DNA of 41,689 nucleotides, taken from positions 259,596 through 301,284 of the forward strand of contig NMRA01000406.1 in the NCBI GenBank assembly GCA_002633005.1, in the 5' to 3' direction. The notes beneath the pieces are model-generated. The model saw nothing but the letters and a program-made list of their open reading frames with translations. It made no database searches and was not told where the DNA came from. This document shows, in pieces, positions 1 through 10,100 of this stretch. The DNA comes from Phoronis australis. Lineage: Eukaryota; Phoronida; Phoronidae. Positions within the stretch are counted from its first letter, which is position 1, and every line of letters begins with the position of its first letter. The translations under genes and the position numbers were made by a program.

Positions 1-722
1 CCCCCCTTACTGAAAACGTAGATCTTCCACTGCCCCCCCCCCCCGCTTCCTACGACCCTGCTTTCTCGCAACAAGTTTATATATTCCCTGCTGCAAAGAG
101 CGCCTCTTACCACAACAGACAATAAAACTAACGTTCAGCCAATGGACAAGTAGTTGGGTTCAACATGCAGAGGCTGAATTAACTATGTACTTAAAAACTG
201 ACAAATCTGCAAAATTACATATCAGAAACAACAGCACTAAATTGTAACTGGTCTATTCCATCAGTCAATAAATTACAAGAAGCCTGCTAACTATATGACA
301 TCCACACACTCACCACTGTACAGTATATACAAATGTCCCAGGTCAACAACAACAATACATAGACTAGAGCCCAAAAATGGGGTCTCAGCCACATCATAAT
401 TCCAAGTATACTGAATAAATCAAGAATTACCTGAAATTAAAAATATAAAACGCTCATTGCTGTAATGATTTGCAATTCCAGCAATGATAAGAAATGAACG
501 ACACAATCTTTGTTGTGCATACAATACTTTCTATTAGTCTTCTGCTGCAAACTTAACACATGGAACTGTAGATTTACATATTTACACTTTATACAAAACT
601 AAGTCCAAGCTTCTAGCAGACAGCTTAAACAATTCTTAAAGTAACACATTCCGACCTGTGGTACTCATACAACGCATCATCTTAACACACCTTTAAGCAA
701 TTCAGCCAAATAGCACCTGGTA

Positions 723-800
723 CAGTCGAACCTCGTTACAGCGAACATTCCTGGACCTATTGAAGTCATTCATTGTAACCTAGGTTCGCTGTAACCAAAT
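723..800 (+). mobile_element. pogo/Tigger-like terminal repeat fragment
   Basis: CAGTCGAACCTCGTTACAGC directly after a TA is typical of pogo-type ends. A close relative with both ends is at 17915-18299. No matching right end was found nearby, so this is a fragment or solo end. A second CGCTGTAACC at about 789-798 forms a short inverted partner. Confidence 0.5.
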
Positions 801-1439
801 CAACTTATTAAGAAAATAAAAACCACAGTTGTCTTTTAATTGGAAGAAATACAAAAATAACATGGTCCACCGTTCATGTATGATAAAACTCGCACAAGTC
901 AGGAGCACATGTGACTAGCGTCTTTGCCAACCTTGGACAAAGGTCCACATAAGGGTTGTTAATACCATAGAACTGGAGGAAGTTCTAAGTCACTACATAT
1001 CGCCTGCTCGACATGCACAGCCAATCACAGACCTTTGCATTACATGCTGTGTACAAATATGAAATGGAGAAGTCTACATGTGATCAATTAGTAAACTCCC
1101 ATGCACTGGTTAGCTGTTAAGTTGGTGAAGTTACCCAATGGCACATCAAAATTGGTAAATTAAAACCTTATGAACGTTGTATCCATCTACATTGAAAATG
1201 TAGAAAGGGTTTTTGTTTAAGAGTAAAGTGGGACTTGCCCAACGAGCGAATTTCATTGAAACACAGTTCTCACACTCCAACAACCGACGCAAGTACACTC
1301 TGAGAGTTTCAAACAAGTATGAACTTTGCATTCAAGGCAGATTAACACCCGAGGAGGCCCACTGTCAAGCAGTAATCAAGATAACACTTTGGCATATGTA
1401 TGTCATTACCTCACATAACTAATAACAAATACATACACA

Positions 1440-1475
1440 GGGTGTCCCAAAAGTAATGACACTCGAGTTTGAATG
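1440..1475 (+). mobile_element. mariner-like end fragment
   Basis: CAGGGTGTCCCAAAAGTAAT is a familiar mariner-type terminus. No transposase or opposite end is seen, so it is a remnant. Confidence 0.4.
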
Positions 1476-1892
1476 AGCAGGCGGTGTAACTGGTCACATG
1501 AATATTCTCGAAAAGGGTCTCCTTACATCATTAACCTCTCTAACATTACAATGAATAGCTTTTATTTGTACTTGGCGCCTGAATATTTAGATATGCTGGC
1601 CTAAACTCTTGGATGACTTGTACGATCTGGTGCTGAGGTATCGATGAACAAAGAATGGTCGTTGTTCTTTAATTAGAACACTGCACTCCAACCATGTGGA
1701 CAAGAGTGAGAAATATGGCAACTAGGATAATGTCATCTAGGGGTATTAGGCAATTTGCATTATTAAAGTTATAGCATAAATTCACTCTCTCGTTCAATAT
1801 TCATCTCACATGGCAAGTCAAACAAGATCAACGCAGACCATTGAAATGTGCCAAGGACAGCCATGCAAAAACAGTGCGCTTTTAGGGATGTT

Positions 1893-3690
1893 TATTAGTG
1901 TCAAAAAATGTCAGTAGGGGGCACCAAAGAAGAGGAACCCCTCAGCTGTGGCCTTCTCATGAGAAACACATCTGCCAATTTTCACAATGATCCTCCAAGT
2001 AGTTTGGCAGATAGACAGGCGGACGCCAAAAATGGACTCGAAACTGTTAAAATTCCAAAATGTAAAATTTGTTCAAAACATTAAGGCATTTTTGTCACCT
2101 TAATAGAAACCTATTTGCCAAGTTTCATGGAAATCCATTGATACCTAGGAAAACGTAAAAAATAAAAACTGCTACTACGGATACACCAATCATCGGATAT
2201 GGCTGAAACTCGTACTCGTCTGTGGTCAACTCCATAGAAACATATCTCCCAAATTTCACAAAGTTCCTGCAAAGGGTTATGGAGATACAGCCTTGGACGC
2301 AAAATGAAACAAAATCAACATCAATTGTGGTCTCCTCATCAGAAACGCACCTGCCAATTTTCATAATGATCCTTCATGTAGTTTGGCAGATAAAAAGGTG
2401 GACACCAAGAAAAGAGCTCGAAAATTTTTTTAAAATGGCCACTAGGTGGCGCAAAATCGTTGAACATGGCTGAAAATGTAAAGGTGTTGACACCTTCATC
2501 ATAGAAAACTACTTGCCAAATTTCATGAGAAGAGCAATGCGGAGCGTTGAAATGCCCCACGAATGCATTGCAAATAGTGTGCTTTTAGGGTTATTTATTC
2601 GTATCATAGAAATGGCCACTATATGGCGCAAAAATGTACAATCCATCCAAATACAGGTACGTGCCATATTTCATAAAAATCTATCAAGGAACTTCAGAGA
2701 AATAAAGGAAAACGGAACAAAATGAAATTGCCACTTGTGGGCACAATGTCCCTTCGATCCGCCAGAATGTCATTGTCCGTTATCTTCATATAAATTCACT
2801 TACTAATTTAATAAAAATCCCGCAGTGGGTTTGGATATACGGCAGCAAAACAAAACTACCACTAGGAGGCGCCACAGTAGCCAGTCAACATCATCAAACG
2901 TCCTCTTCACACTGAAAACATATACACCAATTTTCACAATCATCCCTAGAATGATTTGATTGATCGAGGGGTGGACGCCAAAAACAAGATTCGAAAACAG
3001 CAAAAAATGGCCACTAGGTGGCGCAAAATACCTCGATTCCATCCAAAAACAGGATGATAGCGTCATCTCACTAATAGATGCCTATATTCAAATTTTTATA
3101 AACATCTATTGAGGACCTTTGTAGATACAGACTGGTAAACGTAAAAAACTAAAATTGCCGCTAGGTGGCCCACCACTAGTCAGATCTGTCCGAAACTCGT
3201 CGTCGTCTGTTGTCAACATCATATAAATACACTTACTACTCGCAAACAGTAAAAATGGCCACTAGGTGGCGCAAACTACGTTGAATCCATCCGAAAACGA
3301 CAGGACAGCATCAACTCACTAATAGGTGCCTATATACCAAATTTTACAAAAATCCGTTCAGGACTTTTGAAGATACAGAGGTAAACGTAAAAAACTAAAA
3401 TTGCCACTAGGGGGCACACCGGTAGTTGGATCCGTCCAAAAGTTCGCTCATGCCGTCCCATCCACAGAAGGAACACGTGCAAAATTTCATGAACATACGT
3501 CAAGGCGCGTAAAATCCATCCAAGAATTACGAAGATACAGAGGCAACCAAAACAAAAACTAGAATTGCCACTAGGGGGTATAGAGTTAGTCGGATCGATC
3601 CGAAAGTCAACTTCAACTGTCGTCAGCTTCATAGGAACATACTTGCCAAATCTCATTAAGATCCTTCAAGGGGTTTAGAAGATGCAGCTG
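1893..3690 (+). repeat. Diverged repeat field with CCACTAGGTGGCGC cores
   Basis: Units of variable length alternate two themes: a GGCCACTAGGTGGCGC core, and stretches such as CCAATTTTCACAATGATCC and AGATACAGAGG. Cores lie at 1911, 2439, 2616 (decayed), 2859, 3011, 3158, 3259, 3404 and 3568. Spacing is irregular (145-570 bp), so this is nested or repeated insertion rather than a simple tandem array. Related but decayed copies are at about 4590-4720, 6390-6660 and, inverted, 15480-15790. Confidence 0.75.
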
Positions 3691-3925
3691 TGGATGCCAG
3701 ATGCCCAGATAGAGCAGCCAAATCACCCCTCCTTAGATAATGGCACAGATATGGATTTAAAAACAACTATAAACCAGCGAAACTACTTACTCTTCAAATT
3801 CTCGATGACAGAAACGTGCCAAGCTGATCTTGTCATGTGATTATGTCGTTTTACAAATTACAACATATTTTCATTTCAATACAAATTTGTGAAGAGTTGA
3901 AGCCTTAACATTAGTAGACATTACA

Positions 3926-4116
3926 CTATAATGTTTCCAACTGAATCGTTTGTATTTGAGCCACAGATGGTGTTGGCCTTGTCTCGATGATACCATTTCT
4001 TTGATGACCGTACTCAAACTTGATACGCAACTCTCCTATCCGTGAGTGGGGCAGAATGTCAGGGATCCACTCAATCACAAATGCTATTGGATCCTTATCT
4101 CCACCCACCATATTAC
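3926..4116 (-). CDS. C2orf42: C2orf42 coding exon 8 with stop
   Basis: Acceptor TTTCAG|GT. It encodes [20 protein letters not shown] and [10 protein letters not shown] and ends with TAG at 3928-3926. The end lines up with the C terminus of vertebrate C2orf42. No canonical AATAAA lies close behind on the minus strand; the first I see is at about 2594-2599. Confidence 0.95.
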
Positions 4117-7100
4117 CTGAAATAACAACAGACACATTGGCTCATTCCACTTAAGACTCACAACATCTGTATGTTAAAAAGATATCTCACTTCTTGATGT
4201 GTGTAACAAATTGAAATAAAATAAGAAGTTGCACCATTTTTCAATAGCAAAAATACAAGTAATTGTTATATTTTTCTGTTTTCAAAACACTCAAGTTTCA
4301 AGGAGTTACATCAAAGGACTTAGTCAAGAAGCCAGACATGAGAACCTAGACATGTTAAGTAGAGTTAAGCATTTTGGTTGCTTCATGTCCAGCTGTCCCC
4401 CTCCCCTCTCCACCCTGAAGCATTTAAGTTGGGTTAAAACCTTGGCAACCATTGGAGTAGAGTTAAAAATCGGTGGCTTAGGGATATTCTGGTCCGTCCT
4501 GAAAATCAACATCACACATACTTAAACTTTATAGCATTTCTTCAAACAATTAACATTTGAAGTTTGTGACTTCGGCTTAACCAAATTGGCACTGTATGGT
4601 CTGCTTAACTCTCATAAAGATCCATCAAGGAAATTGACAGATATAAAAACTACAAAAAGTAACTGGAATTGTCCAAAACTCGTCATTCATAGGAACACAC
4701 CTGCCATGTCCTGAGATACAGCTGTGTACGTCAGACAGACAGACGGACATATGGCCAGACATGAGACAGCTAGCTAGCTGGCCAGACAGAAATAAGCGCA
4801 TAAAAATAATTAGTGTCCTTGCACACCAACAACACTACAATTAAGTGACCTTGACCTTCAACTCACCAACTTTAAGAAATGTCTTCAGCTCGGTTGGGCG
4901 AATAGGTGTCGGGTTTTTCCCCTTGAATTGCTCATCTACGTTCTCCACATGAACCTTGGGCACTTCATACAGGTCGTAGGTGCCATCTTTGTTCTCTACA
5001 AAACTACGAGTTACATCCAGTGGCACCTGTAACACACAGAGAGAGACAGAGTACCAACTCCTTAGAGACAACACAGTATTCACCTTGCCACATCTCATTA
5101 CCACAGAGAGACAGAGTACCAACTCCTGAGAGACAACTCAGAATTCACTTTGCCACATGTTATTACCACAGAGACACGGTACTAATTCCTGAGAGACAAC
5201 ACAATATTCACTTTGCTAAATCTTATGAACACAGAGAGACAAGAGTACCAACTCCTGAGAGACAATAAAGTATTCAACATGGAACATCTCATTAACACAG
5301 AGAGACAGTGTACTAAATACTGAGAAACAACACAGTATTCGCATTGCCACATCTCATTTTTCACATAACGTAGACAAAACTAACATCCAATTTGCTTTAA
5401 ATTTACATGTAAAGGGTTGTCATCATTTTTTGATGCTTCCAAGTTTACCCATTCAAAAGATATTTAAGCTTAGCTTTTTACATAACACCCCGTCACTTAT
5501 CCATACCCACCTCAGGTGTGTCAAATATTTGTTTGACATGTAAAATGTTGGTGATCTGCCACGTGTATTTAGTGAATGTCCCAAGTGGGAGGGCATCCCG
5601 CCGCATGAAGCCAGTCGTGGAGTTAGGAAGGCGGCGCTTGCGTCCACCCTGTGATATTCTCTGCTGGAGACAGTCAAAGAATGTTTGTGGTGCGTGGAAC
5701 ACTAGTGGCTCTGGGCTACCTGGAAATTGTATGATGAACAGTTAGGTAGCATAATAGACACAGAACAATAAGGGTTCAGGGTTACCTGCAAACATTAGCT
5801 AGTCTTACCTGAAAACCTGTTGAGCATGGAATACCCGAGGCTAGGGGTTACTCAGGGTCACACGGTACTATTGGGGACCTATAATCATTAGCAGGTGCTG
5901 TTTAATGCTATGCTAAGGATTGAACATTTGAGGCTTGACATTACTCGGGCACATTTGTGAAAGTGAAATGGCATCATTAGCTGTACAAGAGGTGGACAAT
6001 ATCAAAGCTGCCTCAGAAAGGTTGATATCCACACCATGTATTGCATCAATAGTTTGAGCTGTCTGTAAAGTTGGGTTGTGCACTATAAGGTATTGTCAAA
6101 AAGTACGGTATGTTTTACAAGTCAATGTGATGTGCTAAGAGCAAAAATGCCTAACACGAAACCAAATGTATAATACTGGTTTTGTGATGAGTAAGACTTT
6201 CAGGGTCCTCACTCACCTGAGAGGGATTTTTTCAGGTGAGGGGAGCCCCCCTGACACACCTTTTCTAACTTACATCAAATCAAAATGCTTAACAAGGAAC
6301 TCTTGTCGAAAACTAAAACTTTGTGCCACATTTTATCATGATACATCAAACAGAGAAAGCGACAGATAAGCAAAGGTTACGCTAGACATAATGAAAATGG
6401 ACAGTAGGTGGATCAGAATAGGTTGAATGTCAAAAAATTAGAAGGCATCGTTGTCTCATTAATGAAAACTTACTTTTCAAATTTCATAAAATCTGTCAAG
6501 GAACTCTGAAGATACAGAGGCGTATCCAAATCCGTCAGAAAGTTAAACATAATAGAACACAAATAACAAATTTCACAAAGATCTTTCAAAGGACTTAGGA
6601 GATACAGCTGCAGATGTCAGATGGATGCCGCTCAGAGACTACGGCAATATGTGCCCACAAAACCTTCTGTGGGTGCATAAAAATCAGATGGAAATAGGTT
6701 GATTACAAAACTCTTTTTTTCATCCGAGTGCGTTTTTACCCTCATCTATATCATTCGAAAACGTAATGAACGAGTTGTAGGAGCGCGGGAATCATAAATA
6801 ACCTACCTTCAAACTGATAATGCATGGTCTGGTTAATGCGCTCTGTCACGCTTCCCAGCCAATGGTGAAATGTGATAGTACTGCTGGCTTCATCTATTAC
6901 TGATGACCCTGATGGATAAAGGCAAAATGTTGAACAGGAAATTCAGCGGTATTTAGTAATGTAGTGTTTCTCTATAACACAGTTGACCAGCACACAAGAG
7001 TAACAATATATATTAGACATGTGCATTCCACTGACATCAAGTGACATTGTTGTTAAATACAAAAAGCAATCTCAATCTCATTTTCTGACATGAGATATCT

Positions 7101-10100
7101 TAAACTTAGCGAAATACCACGAAAACCATAACAGAGATGGGTTTATATTGATTTCAATCATTTTGAGCACTGAACTTACCAACTTTCTTCGGGGTCGTTG
7201 ATTTCTGCTGCTGTTGAGGCTGCTGCTGTTTGCCAGCTGCACCGCCCGACTTCTTGGGAGTATTACCACTGTCTTGGAGAGTCAATAGGGCACTGCTGGC
7301 CTGAGCTACAAACAATAATAGTACGTTACAATCAATAATAGTACGTTACAGTCACAAGTAGTATTACCACTGTCCTTGAGAGTTAAAGGGCACTACTTGC
7401 CTGGGCTACAATCAACAATAGTATGTTATAGTCACAAGTAGTGTTACCAATGTCCTGGAGAGTCAATAGGGCTCTGCTCACCTGGGCTACAATGAACAAG
7501 AGTATATTATAGTCAGAAGGAGTGCAATGGAAAAGCATCAAATGGTGACTTAGTGCAGCCAAATTGCCTTTGAATTTGAAAATGATTGAAAACAGTTCTG
7601 ACTACAGAAAAGCCCTGCTGAGCTTAGACATTTGACACGGTCTGATGTCTTTCCATCATACCATCTTATGCTGTGTTGTCAACAAGGAATAAAGAAGACC
7701 TGCACCAATGTGTATCAACAGTCACAATCACAACCTATACCTGTGTCATGTTTATGTGTATGAACAATGACTATCATAGCCTATATCAGTGTCATGTTCA
7801 TGTGTGTGAACAGTGGCTGTCACAGCCTATAACTGTGTCAATTTCATGTGCATGAACAATGACAATGACATCCCATATCTGTGTCATTTTCATGAGTATG
7901 AACAAAAACAATCACATTCTATATATGTGATTGTCCAAAAGCAATATGAGTACTAGTTACTTACAGGGTTCCTGCATACTGAGAACCATTTTTTCCACTG
8001 AATAACATGCAACAAAGTGGTTCTCAAAATTTGGGACTCCCGTAAGTAACTACTGCCACAATATGTTCTTCCTATGTGCACTACCTAATGTGTCATCCTT
8101 TCGTTTTTTTCTTGACGGGCTGCCTTCATCACGAACTTCCACCTGTATTCCGCCATCGTCTTGATTGACAACAACCAACTCCACATGGCTCTGGACCTCC
8201 TCAGCTCCCACCGTCACTTCAGACGAGTCACTGTTGAGTACTGTGAAAATTTGGTGACGTTCGTTCACTGAAACAAAATAGGGAAACGATTCGGACTTGA
8301 AAAATTTTAGGCATTGGTTTATTTCTATGGTATAAACAACACAACAAAAATTATGCGTTCAGTTAGGCAGATGAAACAGAGCTCACTACTTACAAGTACT
8401 GTCCAAGTTAATGTAGTATGAGAACTCCTCAGCCAATAGAGTATCACTGGAGAATGCACAGACACATGCATAGAAGTGAACACAGCGCCGTGGTACTTCC
8501 TCTTTTTGAGCACTAGGTTTGGTGGCCTTTAAGAGAAAACAGATCAAAACAAAATTTTTGGCATTGTATACTTAAAAAAATACTAATAAATTCTCTGCAC
8601 TGAAGATCAGTCTTTCTCAGAGCTTGATATAGCGGCCTGCAGGATGCCAGTGCGACCTCACTTTTCATCTGGCAACCTAGTGAAAATCCCAGATAGCCAT
8701 GGAGATGCCACACCATACTTCAGTATCTGAGCAGACAAGCTACAGGAAGTATGTATAAATCGTACAGGAAATGTCAGGAGGACCAGACTGTTTTTGCCTG
8801 CCTCCCGGAGGATACTGGGCACGAGATGGAGAAATTGGTCATTACCAAGCATGCACGACACTCCTAATTTTCTTCTACCAAAAAGTTTCCACAGATTTGG
8901 GTGCACCAGCAGATATTTGCCAGCTTTTCACTTCAGGTATCTTTAATTAATTCATCTTTGGCTCTTGCCAATACAAGGACGGCTGCAAGCTGCTAAAGCG
9001 AAACTCAGAAACACAACGCATTTTAATTGATATTAATTGAAACTGTATTGTTTCTAAACATTAGCTCAACCCATTAATCATGTTGGCTGACAGCCATACA
9101 GTATACGGGTACTTGAGGCAAAGCCTATGCGGACTAGGGAAAGGGGTGGGATGGTACTGATGCTGAACAGGGGGCCCTCTCAGAAGGCATAGGCACTTTC
9201 CCCTCAAGTGCATGAAATGTTTTGCAGTGATATTCACTGATGACTTGTAAATGTGAAAACAAAAAATTCTGTACATAGGTGACCGTTGTACAAATGACCG
9301 ACCTCGCAGACTCACATAGCATGCATCGTGCAACTTGTTATCCCACAACACCACGTCACGTTACTTACTGGACACGGTTCCGTGATTTGCAGCAGATCAT
9401 TTTCCCCACAAATATCGTTCTCAAAAACATTTGGCAATTTTCACCCTACTCTATAGGAATTGTCAATATACACGTTGTGTTTCTAACTAATTTGGCCAAG
9501 AAATCACAGAGATAAGGAATTAGCCCACAAAATCCACTTTAAGCTGCGCTAGGAAGGGGACACGCGAGGACAGAGCTTCAGACTACTCGTTAAAATTGAA
9601 TTCTTCTGCCCTAGGCATTTACACAGAATGAAAAAATATTTGACCCTGTTTAGACCTTATTAACTATTAACTTGTACAAAGAAATTTCCATTAAAAGTAT
9701 TCATTATATTCTTGCTCAACGTAAATCAGCTTGATCGGTGTTAGCCAGTGTAGCAGACAATTTATTCATACAGTTTACTACTGAGATAACTAGACTGGTC
9801 TATAGTTCATTAAACTATTGACTATTTCATGCAATAAAATTAATATTGTTGTACGATTTATTCAATAGACTGGCGATTCACCATTTTACAAAACTAATGT
9901 CGAGGTCCTTGCCTGGTCGTAGTGTCTAAACAATCTCCTTTCTTCAGGCATGCAGCTATACACATAGCAAAATACCGAGAGACATAACAGACGAACAAAC
10001 TAAAACACTAGCTATATTTCGAGATCACATGTCTCTTCATCAGGCAATAAGTGAAATGAAAATATACGAAGCAAAATAAACAGTGAAATACACAGTGACA

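Larger units (their letters stand above)
1..3925. other. No gene recognised; repeats
   Basis: No reading frame resembles a known protein. The stretch begins with a run of 12 C (33-44), contains transposon ends near 723 and 1440, and from about 1890 consists of diverged repeats. It may include the 3'UTR of the minus-strand C2orf42 gene. Confidence 0.6.
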
